The position numbers and the translations under genes were made by a program. Below the pieces are notes generated by a model. That model saw only the letters and a program-made list of their open reading frames with translations. It searched no databases and had not been told where the DNA came from. This document shows, piece by piece, positions 17,311 through 26,467 of a DNA stretch of 64,000 nt; position 1 is the stretch's first letter, and the number at the start of each line of letters is the position of its first letter. The stretch is from Gracilimonas sp964505215 (GTDB lineage: Bacteria; Bacteroidota; Rhodothermia; Balneolales; Balneolaceae): positions 62,001 to 126,000 of the forward strand of contig CAZDGU010000007.1 of NCBI GenBank assembly GCA_964505215.1, given 5' to 3'.

Positions 17311-17486
17311 AGATTTTTCTTAGGCAAGGGGTTGAACCCATCCTCTTATTGGTGGGAAGCTTGTGTTTTGTGATTTCTCCACCGCCTCTTGTCAGAGTTT
17401 ATGAATGAAGCAGTTAAAACAACCGGGTACTTTCGGGGAAACAAAATGATTGGTTACCTAAGCTAAAAACTCCTTAACTTTAGCCC

Positions 17487-18110
17487 ATGCTAATTACATT
17501 TGAAGGAATAGACGGAAGCGGGAAATCAACACAAATTTCACTGCTTAAAGAAAAGTTATTAGAAATGGGTTATCGGGTTGAAGTGCTTCGGGAACCCGGC
17601 GGCACAGATGTTTCTGAAATGATTCGGGGAATGCTGCTGAATCCTGAGCTTGAAATTGACCCAATTACCGAGCTGCTGCTATTTTCCTCGGCACGCTCTC
17701 AGTTAGTAGCCGAAAAGGTAAAACCGCTGCTTAAAGAAAACGTAATGGTAATACTGGATCGCTTCTATGATTCGACTACCGCTTACCAAGGGTTTGGCCG
17801 AAACAGCCTGCCACTAAATGAAATTCAGCAAATAAATGAAATTGCTACTCACCATATTAAGCCGGATCTGACTTTTTATCTGCGCTTGAGTCTTCAAGAA
17901 GCCATTGAACGAACGCAAAGATTTGAGAAAGACAGAATGGAACGCTCAGGAAATGCATTTTTTGAAAGAGTATCTGAAGGCTTCGACCATTTGGCTTCAA
18001 CCGAAGCGCGCTTTAAAACGATTGAGGGCGGGAGAGAGGCTTCAAAAGTGCATGAAGAAATCATGAAAGTTCTTCATAAACATCTTAAAAACATGAAGGA
18101 TCGGGCTTAA
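17487..18110 (+). CDS. tmk: Thymidylate kinase
   Basis: 207 residues. It phosphorylates dTMP to dTDP for dTTP synthesis. P-loop FEGIDGSGKST at about 4-14, the DR motif in ILDRFYDSTTAYQG at about 91-104, and a LID-like segment ERTQRFEKDRMER. The reading frame opens with ATG directly after a TTAACTTTAGCCC stretch. Single gene between two spacers. The salvage partner thymidine kinase is encoded elsewhere in the window at 59211-59882. Confidence 0.96.
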   Translation: MLITFEGIDGSGKSTQISLLKEKLLEMGYRVEVLREPGGTDVSEMIRGMLLNPELEIDPITELLLFSSARSQLVAEKVKPLLKENVMVILDRFYDSTTAYQGFGRNSLPLNEIQQINEIATHHIKPDLTFYLRLSLQEAIERTQRFEKDRMERSGNAFFERVSEGFDHLASTEARFKTIEGGREASKVHEEIMKVLHKHLKNMKDRA

Positions 18111-18141
18111 ATGCAGGTATTTGTAAATAGCGGGAGAATAT

Positions 18142-18195
18142 AAGGCTCTAGTCATAAAAAATTTCAACATTTAACGTTAAAGAATATTGAGCCTT
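18142..18195 (+). other. Weak inverted repeat downstream of tmk
   Basis: AAGGCTC (18142-18148) and GAGCCTT (18189-18195) followed by AAGCTTTTT. The arms are separated by 40 nt, so a terminator is possible but not convincing. The palindrome TTAACGTTAA lies in the loop. Confidence 0.25.
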
Positions 18196-18307
18196 AAGCT
18201 TTTTATCCGTATTTTTAGAGCAATCTGGGTGAGTCCTGCCTTTTTTCATGACAACCAGTTCATCAAAAGAATACAATTCTAACGATCTAACTACCAAGTA
18301 TTAAATT

Positions 18308-18793
18308 ATGGCGCACGAAAGAATCGAAATTGATTTACCTCTTGCCAAAGTATATGAATTCCTAAGCAACCCATGTGATTTCCCTAAGTTCTTGGACCGC
18401 ATAGACAAAGTAGAGAGAATAAATTCTCAAACTTTTGAATACCAAACCGTAATTGGCGGCGAAGAGTACAAATGGACAACCAATCTTATTGACAACTTAC
18501 GGAATACACGTTTTGCTTGGATTACCATTAACGGTAACCTTAACCAAACCGGTACTATTCGCTTTACTCCATTAGATAATGGCGAAAGAACCCGTGTTGA
18601 GTTCTCTCTAAACTATCGGACATTTTTCGGTGATCCTGCTGAAGAGTTAGCTACTTTTATTGAAAACTCTGCCGAGCAATTAGCGAAAGATCTTCAAAAG
18701 TTTAAAGAACTTGTAGAAGGTGGAACTTTTAAAGAAGCTCCCCTTGGTTCCGAAAGCGAAAGTGAAGAAGCCGAAGAAGAAGTAACGGCATAA
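18308..18793 (+). CDS. SRPBCC (START-like) domain protein
   Basis: 161 residues. The pattern ERIEIDLPLAKVYEFLSNPCDFPKFLDRIDKVERI, alternating beta strands and a final helix (AEELATFIENSAEQLAKDLQKFKELVE) fit the SRPBCC/polyketide-cyclase-like hydrophobic-pocket fold. A glutamate-rich tail closes the protein. Members bind lipids, ubiquinone-like or other hydrophobic ligands; the ligand here is unknown. No signal peptide. It ends just before a strong terminator and appears to be transcribed alone. Confidence 0.75.
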   Translation: MAHERIEIDLPLAKVYEFLSNPCDFPKFLDRIDKVERINSQTFEYQTVIGGEEYKWTTNLIDNLRNTRFAWITINGNLNQTGTIRFTPLDNGERTRVEFSLNYRTFFGDPAEELATFIENSAEQLAKDLQKFKELVEGGTFKEAPLGSESESEEAEEEVTA

Positions 18794-18818
18794 AGAATTA
18801 ACAAATTCTGACTTATTT

Positions 18819-18849
18819 AATGCGCATCTTTTAGATGCGCATTTTTTTT
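18819..18849 (+). terminator. Intrinsic terminator after the SRPBCC gene
   Basis: AATGCGCATCT, loop TTT, AGATGCGCATT then T-run (eight T in all). It lies 26 bp after the stop and just upstream of aroE, so aroE must have its own promoter or rely on readthrough. An ATG inside this hairpin is in frame with aroE but is rejected as its start. Confidence 0.88.
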
Positions 18850-18867
18850 GTCATTACTTTTAGTTTT

Positions 18868-19719
18868 ATGGATTTAACCTCTTTTTTAAATACTGAATCG
18901 GCTCAAAAACCTCACTATCTGCTTATTGGCAGCCCCATAAGTCACAGTGTATCTCCGCTGATGCATAATACTGCACTTCAACATCATAACTTGCCCGGAG
19001 AATATCACGCCATTTCTGTTCGCAACAGTGAAATTACCTGGCTGCTTGCCCACTTTAATAATGATCTTTTTTTGGGTGCTAACATTACCATTCCTTATAA
19101 AGAACGGTTCATGGATGCGATGGATGAATTTGGTCCGGAAGCACAATCCATTCAAGCAATAAATACCATTGTTAAAAATAATGGCCGACTGATTGGGGAA
19201 AATACCGACGAATATGGATTTCGGGCACCACTGGAAGAAATGGAGCACGAGCTTGAAGGACAACGAGCCGTTATTTTTGGAACAGGCGGTGCAACCAAGG
19301 CCATCTCTTTTGCGCTACAGCAACTGGGAATCATGGAAATTGTAATGGTATCCAGGCGTCCGGCACGGTATAAGGAAGAGGAGGGCATTATCCGGTGTAC
19401 TTATGATAATTGGGCGGCTTATGGTGAAGAAGCAGCGATTATTATAAATGCAACACCACTGGGAATGACTCCAAATACCGCAGCTTCACCCGTTCAGGAA
19501 GATGAAATAGAGCTATTGGCTGATAAAATTTGTTATGATGTGGTATATAATCCACAAGAAACTACTTTTCTGAAACAAGCAAAAAAAGTGGGAGGAATTC
19601 CGGTTGGCGGACTTGATATGCTGATTTATCAGGGCGCAAAATCATTCAAGTTATGGACCGGAAAAGAATTTCCTCTCGGACTCATAAAAATGAAACTGGA
19701 CGATGTATTCCCCCATTAG
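18868..19719 (+). CDS. aroE: Shikimate dehydrogenase
   Basis: About 283 residues from the ATG at 18868; an earlier in-frame ATG lies inside the terminator. Converts 3-dehydroshikimate to shikimate with NADPH, feeding chorismate synthesis and thus the trp operon at 36.6 kb. Family stretches: GSPISHSVSPLMHN (substrate serines), GANITIPYKE (catalytic Lys), NTDEYGF, nucleotide-binding GTGGATKA and NATPLGM. The stop overlaps the next start by 17 bp. Confidence 0.95.
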   Translation: MDLTSFLNTESAQKPHYLLIGSPISHSVSPLMHNTALQHHNLPGEYHAISVRNSEITWLLAHFNNDLFLGANITIPYKERFMDAMDEFGPEAQSIQAINTIVKNNGRLIGENTDEYGFRAPLEEMEHELEGQRAVIFGTGGATKAISFALQQLGIMEIVMVSRRPARYKEEEGIIRCTYDNWAAYGEEAAIIINATPLGMTPNTAASPVQEDEIELLADKICYDVVYNPQETTFLKQAKKVGGIPVGGLDMLIYQGAKSFKLWTGKEFPLGLIKMKLDDVFPH

Positions 19720-20449
19720 AAATCTTCGACCAAAGTTATTGAACGATGGCAACATCTCCAGTTGGTTTTCGCTTAGAAATGCAGAAAATATAAACGAAGA
19801 GCGCGAAATTCCGGGATTGAATTTAGGACTCAATACCAATGAGGCAGAGGCTATTGTTATAAAAAACAGAGCAATATGGCTTCGAAGTATTCAGGTAGAT
19901 CCCACTCAGGTGGCTTATGCAGTTCAGGTTCATAAAACAGAGGTGAAAGAAGTGACAAAAGCCGGAGTTTATGAACATACAGACGCTTTTGTAACAGTAC
20001 AGCAAAATTTAGCCTTAGCTATTCAAGTGGCCGATTGCGCAGCAGTGCTATTTGGCGATTCGGACAATAAAGTAATAGGTGCTGCACACGCAGGCTGGCG
20101 AGGAGCAGTGGGAGAAATTGTGCCTAAAACGCTCCGGAAAATGACAAAACTGGGTGCTCAGCTTTCCCAAATTTCAGTATTTATAAGTCCCTGCATTTCT
20201 ATGCAGAATTTTGAAGTTGGGGAAGAGGTAGCCAAATTATTTCCTGAGCGATTTGTAAACAGATCCGAATTCAGTAAACCACATGTAGATTTGCAAGGAT
20301 TCATTCGGCATCAGCTTTTGTTGGAGGGAATTGACCCTCATCATATTGAAATTGAAGAAAGCTGCACACTCATCAATCCCAATTTCTTTTCATATCGCCG
20401 CCAGAAAGAAAAAAGCGGCAGGATGATGGGCATCATTAAATTAAATTGA
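19703..20449 (+). CDS. YfiH-family (multicopper polyphenol oxidase/purine nucleosidase-type) protein
   Basis: 248 residues with the conserved metal-site motifs of the YfiH/DUF152 family: QVADCAAVLFGD (Cys), AAHAGWRGAVGEIV (His) and a C-terminal SYRR. Bacterial members have been described as laccase-like oxidases and as adenosine/inosine phosphorylase-deaminases (FAMIN-like), so the activity here is left open. Cytoplasmic. It overlaps the 3' end of aroE and is followed after 12 bp by the HDAC-like gene. Confidence 0.88.
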   Translation: MYSPIRNLRPKLLNDGNISSWFSLRNAENINEEREIPGLNLGLNTNEAEAIVIKNRAIWLRSIQVDPTQVAYAVQVHKTEVKEVTKAGVYEHTDAFVTVQQNLALAIQVADCAAVLFGDSDNKVIGAAHAGWRGAVGEIVPKTLRKMTKLGAQLSQISVFISPCISMQNFEVGEEVAKLFPERFVNRSEFSKPHVDLQGFIRHQLLLEGIDPHHIEIEESCTLINPNFFSYRRQKEKSGRMMGIIKLN

Positions 20450-20461
20450 TTTATTCAAACC

Positions 20462-21361
20462 TTGAGAGTTAGCTACAGCCCCGGTTATTACGCTACTATT
20501 CCTGATGAACACGTGTTCCCGATGAAAAAATTCAGGGGACTTCATCAATATTTGCTTCAAAATCAGATTGTATTTGTAGAAGACGTCATAGAACCTTCTA
20601 TGATTGATTTATCCGATTTAATGACTGTGCACACCCAGTCTTATGCTCAATCTGTTTGGGAAGGAACGCTTGACAGGAAGGAAGTCAGGCGAATGGGTTT
20701 ACCTTGGTCTAAGTCGTTGGCTATTCGCTCCAGGTTAGCTGTTCAGGGAACTTTGAATACGGGTTTAATGGCTCTTCAAGATGGAATTGCGGGTAACTTG
20801 GCGGGAGGAACTCACCATGCCATGCCCGATTATGGCGAAGGTTTTTGTGTGTTTAATGATGTAGCCGTTGCTATTCGGGCTCTTCAACGTTCTAAATGGG
20901 TGAACAAAGTGTTAGTGATAGATTGTGATGTACATCAGGGAAATGGAACGGCTTTTATATTTAAAGACGATCCGGATGTTTTTACTTTCTCAATACACGG
21001 TGAAAATAATTATCCATTTAAAAAGCCGCCATCCGATTTAGATGTTGGTCTGCCGGATAACACCGAGGATGTAGCATATCATCGGGCACTAATTGATGCT
21101 TTAGATGAGATATGGTCTCGGTTCACCCCGGATTTAGTATTTTATTTAGGTGGAATTGATCCGCTGGAAACCGATCATCTCGGACGGCTATCACTCACCT
21201 TACAAGGATTGAGAAAGCGGGACAGAATTGTTTTAGAAAGCATCACCCAAAAAAATTACCCGTTAGCCTTATTACTCTCCGGCGGATATGCGCCTACATT
21301 ACAAGAAACCGTAAGGGCGCATGCTCAAATGTATGAAGTGGCAAAAGAAATGGGCTTTTGA
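20462..21361 (+). CDS. Histone-deacetylase superfamily amidohydrolase
   Basis: 299 residues with the zinc deacetylase motifs: GGTHHAMPDYGEGFCVFND (catalytic His pair), IDCDVHQGNGTA (zinc Asp and His) and LGGIDPLETDHLG (second zinc Asp). Bacterial relatives deacetylate acetoin-utilisation targets, polyamines or protein lysines; the substrate here is unknown. The start is a TTG at 20462 encoding MRVSYSPGYYATIP. No ATG gives a full N-terminus. Cytoplasmic. Confidence 0.88.
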   Translation: MRVSYSPGYYATIPDEHVFPMKKFRGLHQYLLQNQIVFVEDVIEPSMIDLSDLMTVHTQSYAQSVWEGTLDRKEVRRMGLPWSKSLAIRSRLAVQGTLNTGLMALQDGIAGNLAGGTHHAMPDYGEGFCVFNDVAVAIRALQRSKWVNKVLVIDCDVHQGNGTAFIFKDDPDVFTFSIHGENNYPFKKPPSDLDVGLPDNTEDVAYHRALIDALDEIWSRFTPDLVFYLGGIDPLETDHLGRLSLTLQGLRKRDRIVLESITQKNYPLALLLSGGYAPTLQETVRAHAQMYEVAKEMGF

Positions 21362-21405
21362 ACAATCATTCACTAATTTTAAGCAGAACTAAAAAGTAAA
21401 GGATT

Positions 21406-22554
21406 TTGGATATACAAAAACTGGCTATTCTCGGCTCTACGGGCTCCATTGGAACGCAAGCTTTGGAGATTGTTAGGCAGCATCCCGAAAAGTTTCAAAT
21501 AGTAGCACTTTCGGCTAATAAGAACTGGGAGCTGCTGGCTAAGCAGGCTGATGAGTTTAATCCAAAATTCATCGTAATTGGTAACGGGGCGCATTACCAA
21601 AGCCTTAAGCAAGCCACAAAAAACGCAGAAGTGCTTAGCGGTGCAGAACATCTGCCCAACATAGCGGCTTTGGAAGAAGTAGATGTTGTCCTGAATGCAT
21701 TGGTCGGTTTTGCGGGATTTGAATCTACTTATGAAGCGGCAAAGGCGGGGAAGAGGATTGCGCTGGCCAATAAAGAATCGTTAGTGGTTGGGGGGAAGTT
21801 AATCACAGATGAAGTTGCAAAAACGAGCGCAGAATTAATCCCCGTTGATTCGGAGCACAGCGCCATGCTGCAGTGCCTGGCCGGCGAGAACATGTCGGAT
21901 ATTGAAAAAATTGTAATTACGGCCAGCGGTGGCCCTTTTCGTACATTCACCAAGCAGCAAATGAGAGATGTTACGGTAGAGCAGGCGCTAAAACATCCTA
22001 ACTGGAGCATGGGGGCGAAAATAACCATCGACTCATCTACCATGATGAACAAAGGCTTAGAAATTATAGAAGCCCATTGGTTGTTCGATATTCCTGTTGA
22101 GAAGATAGAGCCGGTAATTCATCCCCAAAGCATCATTCATTCCATAGTCACTTTTGTGGACGGTTCCGGCAAGGCACAGCTGGGCCTGCCCGATATGAAG
22201 GTACCCATTATTTATGCGCTCAGTCATCCCGGCAGAATGAAATTAAAAACACCGAGGCTGGATTGGCAGCAGGCACAGCAGCTCAGTTTTGAGCCGGTTG
22301 ACTACGAAAAATTCCCATGTGTAAAGCTTGCAATGGATAGTATTGGCCGGGGAAACTATGCGCCGGCCGTATTAAATGCAGCTAATGAAATTGCCGTAAG
22401 TCGATTTTTAAATAGAGAAATTAGTTATATTCACATCCCTGAAATTGTAGAAAAAAGTTTGGCTAAAATAGATTCAAGCGATAGTTTACAACCAGAGACG
22501 TTAAAAGAAATAGATAAAGAGACGCGCAATTATGCGAGCTTAATTATTACATAA
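21406..22554 (+). CDS. dxr: 1-deoxy-D-xylulose-5-phosphate reductoisomerase
   Basis: 382 residues. It catalyses the second step of the MEP isoprenoid pathway, DXP to MEP, with NADPH and a divalent metal. N-terminal nucleotide loop GSTGSIGTQALEIV, the metal/substrate segment VPVDSEHSAM (as IPVDSEHSAMLQCL), active loop ASGGPFR and HPNWSMGAKITIDSSTMMNKG. Start is TTG at 21406, placing the glycine-rich loop at the usual position. The rseP gene follows after 5 bp, an arrangement seen in many bacteria. Confidence 0.96.
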   Translation: MDIQKLAILGSTGSIGTQALEIVRQHPEKFQIVALSANKNWELLAKQADEFNPKFIVIGNGAHYQSLKQATKNAEVLSGAEHLPNIAALEEVDVVLNALVGFAGFESTYEAAKAGKRIALANKESLVVGGKLITDEVAKTSAELIPVDSEHSAMLQCLAGENMSDIEKIVITASGGPFRTFTKQQMRDVTVEQALKHPNWSMGAKITIDSSTMMNKGLEIIEAHWLFDIPVEKIEPVIHPQSIIHSIVTFVDGSGKAQLGLPDMKVPIIYALSHPGRMKLKTPRLDWQQAQQLSFEPVDYEKFPCVKLAMDSIGRGNYAPAVLNAANEIAVSRFLNREISYIHIPEIVEKSLAKIDSSDSLQPETLKEIDKETRNYASLIIT

Positions 22555-22559
22555 TTTAT

Positions 22560-23900
22560 ATGGATTGGTTTTTAAATTTATTAAATACGCTCCTCATTTT
22601 CGGTGGGGCTTTAATGATTTTAGTTTTTATACACGAACTCGGACACTTTTTAGCCGCTAAATTATTCGGTATGCGTGTTGAGCGCTTTTCCATTGGGTTT
22701 CCGCCTCGTGTGTGGGGGTTTCAAAAAGGAGATACAGATTACTGCATTGGAGCAACTCCTTTAGGCGGTTATGTTAAAATTTCTGGAATGATTGATGAAA
22801 GCATGGACACCGACCACTTAGCCAAAAAACCCGAAGATTGGGAATACCGAAGTAAACCGGTATGGCAGCGTGTTATTACTATTACCGCCGGCGTGATTTT
22901 CAATATGATCTTGGCCTTCTTCATCTATTTTGGGCTTACTTATACTCAAGGAAAAGCCGTGCTTCCGATTGACGAAACGGATGGAATTTATGTGTCAGAA
23001 ACATCTATTTTACACGAAATTGGATTCGAAACCGGCGATAAAATTGTTGGTGTAAATGGGAGCCGGGTCAACTATTTTAATGATTTAGTTTCAGCCTCAC
23101 AGCTTACGGCAGATAATTTGAATTACACGGTATTAAGAAACGGGAGTGAGGTACAAATTCCCGTTGCTTCACGCTACTTAGACAGCCTGCAAACGCGTGG
23201 ATTTTTAGATCTCAGCCATGTACTGCCCAGTACCATTTCATCCGTTCCGGCGGGGCGGCCCGCTGCTGAGGCCGGACTAAAAGCCGGTGATAAAATTGTT
23301 TCAGCTAATGGAAATGATATCCTTTATTGGCTGCAGCTGGTTGAAATTATACAGCAGGCTGATACAGCAATTACATTTGGAGTACAGCGCGGAGATTCCT
23401 TGTTTTATGCATCTATCCTACCCGATCCGGAGACAAAAACCATTGGAGTAGCCGCTCCAAGTTTAGCAACTCTTGGTGCCAAGCGCATCGATTACGGCCT
23501 GTTTGAATCAATCGGAGAAGGATACGATCAAACCAAAGAGCAAACAGTAGGTATTTTGCAAGGCTTTGCCCGCATGATTACCGGTGATATTTCAGTCACC
23601 CAAAATTTGGGCGGCCCCATCGCTATTGCCAACATTACCCGCGAAGCAACCGACCAGGCCGGCTGGATTGGCTTTTGGAACATAACGGCATTACTTAGCA
23701 TAACGCTGGCTATTTTGAACATTTTACCCATCCCGGCTTTAGACGGCGGCCACTTGGTATTTCTTATTTATGAAGGCATTACGCGGCGCGAGCCTTCAGA
23801 AAAAGTGCGAATGGTTGCTCAGCAAATTGGTTTTTTCATCATGATTGGATTGTTTATTTTTGTGATGTTTAACGATGCATTTAGGTATTTTGGATTATAA
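22560..23900 (+). CDS. rseP: Site-2 protease RseP
   Basis: 446-residue inner-membrane zinc protease that cleaves anti-sigma factors and remnant signal peptides within the membrane. HELGH active site in FIHELGHFLAAKLFGM (helix 1), a second helix at about 100-120, two PDZ-like domains at about 130-210 and 225-310, and the third-metal-ligand segment LPIPALDGGHLVF near the C-terminus with a final helix. Follows dxr closely and overlaps the region of the next start. Confidence 0.95.
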   Translation: MDWFLNLLNTLLIFGGALMILVFIHELGHFLAAKLFGMRVERFSIGFPPRVWGFQKGDTDYCIGATPLGGYVKISGMIDESMDTDHLAKKPEDWEYRSKPVWQRVITITAGVIFNMILAFFIYFGLTYTQGKAVLPIDETDGIYVSETSILHEIGFETGDKIVGVNGSRVNYFNDLVSASQLTADNLNYTVLRNGSEVQIPVASRYLDSLQTRGFLDLSHVLPSTISSVPAGRPAAEAGLKAGDKIVSANGNDILYWLQLVEIIQQADTAITFGVQRGDSLFYASILPDPETKTIGVAAPSLATLGAKRIDYGLFESIGEGYDQTKEQTVGILQGFARMITGDISVTQNLGGPIAIANITREATDQAGWIGFWNITALLSITLAILNILPIPALDGGHLVFLIYEGITRREPSEKVRMVAQQIGFFIMIGLFIFVMFNDAFRYFGL

Positions 23901-23901
23901 G

Positions 23902-24555
23902 ATGCTTGCACGCGAAGGTTATTCAACCATACTTTTTGTTGTAGTAGTTTCTGCCTTAATAGCCGGTTTTGCCTATTATTTTTTACCTGACTGGATTGCC
24001 TATATATTATATACAGCCCTGGTAATTCTTACCGGATTAACCATTTATTTTTTTCGGGATCCTGAGCGTTTTCCTCCCGATGATGATTCGCTAATTCTTT
24101 CACCCGCTGATGGGAAAGTGGTTTTTGTTAAGGAAATTGAGGAAGATGTTTACCTGAAAGAGACAGCAACTCAAATCAGTATTTTCTTATCACCGCTGAA
24201 TGTACATGTGAACCGAAATCCGGTTAGCGGCAAGCTGGAGTACCTGAAATATCATCCCGGCGAGTATTTAATGGCCTGGGCTGAGCAAGCCTCAGAGCTG
24301 AATGAGCGAGCCGATTTTGGCGTACTTCATCCCTCAAAAACAAAAATTTTCTTTCGTCAAATAACCGGGTTTTTAGCTCGAAGAATAGTCTATCATATTA
24401 AAGAAGGCGATGAACTGACGGCCGGAGAGCGTTTTGGAATTATGAAGTTTGGCTCGCGTATGGATGTAGTGGTTCCGGGCAACGTAGAAGTGAAAGTAAA
24501 ACCCGGAGACACTACGGTAGCAGGCGAATCTATTTTGGGAGAAATTAAAGGATGA
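23902..24555 (+). CDS. psd: Phosphatidylserine decarboxylase
   Basis: About 217 residues from the ATG at 23902, one base after the rseP stop; an in-frame ATG 27 bp earlier lies within rseP and is less likely. Two membrane helices at about 12-50, then the decarboxylase domain with LSPADGKVVFVKEI, HVNRNPVSG and the self-cleaving GS pair in KFGSRMDVVVPGN, where Ser would become the pyruvoyl group. The short form is the type found with pssA in Bacteroidota. It makes phosphatidylethanolamine. Confidence 0.93.
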   Translation: MLAREGYSTILFVVVVSALIAGFAYYFLPDWIAYILYTALVILTGLTIYFFRDPERFPPDDDSLILSPADGKVVFVKEIEEDVYLKETATQISIFLSPLNVHVNRNPVSGKLEYLKYHPGEYLMAWAEQASELNERADFGVLHPSKTKIFFRQITGFLARRIVYHIKEGDELTAGERFGIMKFGSRMDVVVPGNVEVKVKPGDTTVAGESILGEIKG

Positions 24556-25382
24556 AATATCCTATTCAAAGAAAATACCATTCATTTAAACAGCGCAGAA
24601 AGCGGATAAAAGAAACCAAACCGCCCGTTAATAAAAAGATTGCGGTACCTAGCTTTTTTACGCTGATGAATCTTTTTAGCGGGTTTTTAGCCATTATTTC
24701 CATTGCAGACGGTGAGCTGGAACGCGGAGCCTGGCTGATTGCTTTAGCCGGCCTGTTTGATGTATTTGACGGATTGATGGCCCGCCTGGCCAACGCCACC
24801 AGCGACTTTGGCATTGAATTAGACTCCATCAGTGATATGGTTTCTTTTGGTGTGGCACCCGGCTTTTTAATTTACACCTGGAGCCTGTACGAGCTTGGCT
24901 TTTTGGGCGTGATGATAAGCGCTTTACCTCCTTTATGCGGTGCCGTACGCCTGGCCCGGTTTAACGTAAATGCACGGCTTATGCCCAGCCAAGACTTTTT
25001 TGTAGGCGTGCCCATTCCGGCTCAAGCCATCATTTTGGGAGCCTTTTTTCTGACATTTAAAGATTCGCTGGAGCTTTTTACCTTTTTGGATAATGGCGTT
25101 AATTCCGTACTGATTCCTTTTGTGGTGATTATTTCGTTCCTAATGGTAAGCACCCTGCCATTTGATAAAATTCCGAAATTTGACCGTGAAACCATTAAAA
25201 AACAGCGTGGAAAGTTTCTGCTTTTTGTGGGGTACCTGCTACTTATCCTGCTTTTTAAAGAATATGGTTTGATGGCCGTATTCACCATTTTTATGCTGAA
25301 AGGTATTTTAATAGGCGCCATCCAGTTTTTTACGGATGATTACGGCCCGGAAGGGGTTGATGAGTTTCAGGATTATAGCTGA
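24552..25382 (+). CDS. pssA: CDP-diacylglycerol-serine O-phosphatidyltransferase
   Basis: 276 residues. Makes phosphatidylserine, the substrate of the preceding psd. The CDP-alcohol phosphatidyltransferase signature is complete: DVFDGLMAR at about 79-87, then GIELDSISD with the G-x3-D-x3-D spacing. About six to eight membrane helices. Overlaps psd by 4 bp (ATGA). Its 3' end overlaps the convergent wecB gene by 10 bp. Confidence 0.95.
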   Translation: MKYPIQRKYHSFKQRRKRIKETKPPVNKKIAVPSFFTLMNLFSGFLAIISIADGELERGAWLIALAGLFDVFDGLMARLANATSDFGIELDSISDMVSFGVAPGFLIYTWSLYELGFLGVMISALPPLCGAVRLARFNVNARLMPSQDFFVGVPIPAQAIILGAFFLTFKDSLELFTFLDNGVNSVLIPFVVIISFLMVSTLPFDKIPKFDRETIKKQRGKFLLFVGYLLLILLFKEYGLMAVFTIFMLKGILIGAIQFFTDDYGPEGVDEFQDYS

Positions 25383-26467
25383 TTGGCTATAACATCGGCT
25401 ATTTTTTGAGCTGCTGTTCCGTCTCCAAAAATAGAAGATGGATTTATCTGAACATTATTTTTAAGAATATGCGCTGCTTTAGACACAATTTTTTGAGTGT
25501 CTGAGCCGACTAACTCTCCCAAGCCTAACTCTATAAGTTCTTGTCGTTCGGTTTCGTTACGAAGCACCAGAACCGGTTTTCCTATGGCTGAAGCCTCTTC
25601 CTGAATTCCTCCCGAATCGGATAAAATAAGATCGGCTCTGTGCAAAATGTGAAGAAATGAGAGGTAATCAATCGGTTCGGTTTGAATGAAGCGATTGCCG
25701 GTAATTTCAGCAGATTCAATTGCTCGTAAAACGTTAGGATTTGGATGAGCCGGGAAAACAACTTTCACCCGCTCGTTTTGATCTAAAATCAGCTTAACAG
25801 CTGTAAATATGCGCTCCAAGGGTGTACCATGGTTTTCCCTTCGATGTGCCGTCAAAACGACAAGCTGATCCTTTTCAGTGATTTTAGAAAGGATGTCAGG
25901 CGCAGACTCCTCAAAAGTCTGGGACTTAGTGATGGCCTGCAAAGCATCCACCACCGTATTACCGGAAATGGTAATCTTGTCTTCCGGAATGCCTTCTTTT
26001 AGAAGATTTCCCTTATTTCGTAAAGTAGGAGCAAAGTGATGGTGCGCCAGATGTGTAATCTGCTTCCGGTTCATTTCTTCAGGAAACGGATTATAAGGGT
26101 TGTGGCTACGCAGTCCCGCCTCAACGTGCAGAACGGGAATTTGCAAATAAAAAGCCGCAAGAGCCGTAAGATAGGCCGTGGAAGTATCACCCTGAACAAT
26201 CACAAAATCAGGATTGGCATCGGTGAGTGCGCTTTTTAATTTGGGAAGCAGTACTTGGGTCAATGAAAACAAATCCTGCCCGGGCTGCATGACGTCTAAA
26301 TAAATATCCGGCCGAATGTTGAATAGAGAAAGGATAGGAGTGACCAGCTCGCGGTGCTGGCCGCTATGAAGTACCGTAGGTTGTGCAGTTTTTTGCAAAG
26401 CCTTAACAACAGGAGCCAGTTTTATAGCCTCAGGTCGGGTTCCAAATGCAACGAGTACCTTTTTCAA
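25373..26467 (-). CDS. wecB: UDP-N-acetylglucosamine 2-epimerase (non-hydrolysing)
   Basis: 364 residues. Interconverts UDP-GlcNAc and UDP-ManNAc, precursor for ManNAc-containing surface glycans. Family stretches: FGTRPEAIKLAPV at the N-terminus, VQGDTSTAYL, LHVEAGLRSHNPYNPFPEEMNR and SDSGGIQEEA near the C-terminus. The start is TTG overlapping the upstream stop as TTGA. Last gene of the minus-strand glycan cluster. Confidence 0.95.
   Translation of the reverse strand: MKKVLVAFGTRPEAIKLAPVVKALQKTAQPTVLHSGQHRELVTPILSLFNIRPDIYLDVMQPGQDLFSLTQVLLPKLKSALTDANPDFVIVQGDTSTAYLTALAAFYLQIPVLHVEAGLRSHNPYNPFPEEMNRKQITHLAHHHFAPTLRNKGNLLKEGIPEDKITISGNTVVDALQAITKSQTFEESAPDILSKITEKDQLVVLTAHRRENHGTPLERIFTAVKLILDQNERVKVVFPAHPNPNVLRAIESAEITGNRFIQTEPIDYLSFLHILHRADLILSDSGGIQEEASAIGKPVLVLRNETERQELIELGLGELVGSDTQKIVSKAAHILKNNVQINPSSIFGDGTAAQKIADVIANQL

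Noticed and set aside
18835..18867. An earlier ATG in frame with aroE
   Set aside because: It lies inside a strong terminator hairpin, and the downstream ATG at 18868 gives the normal AroE N-terminus.
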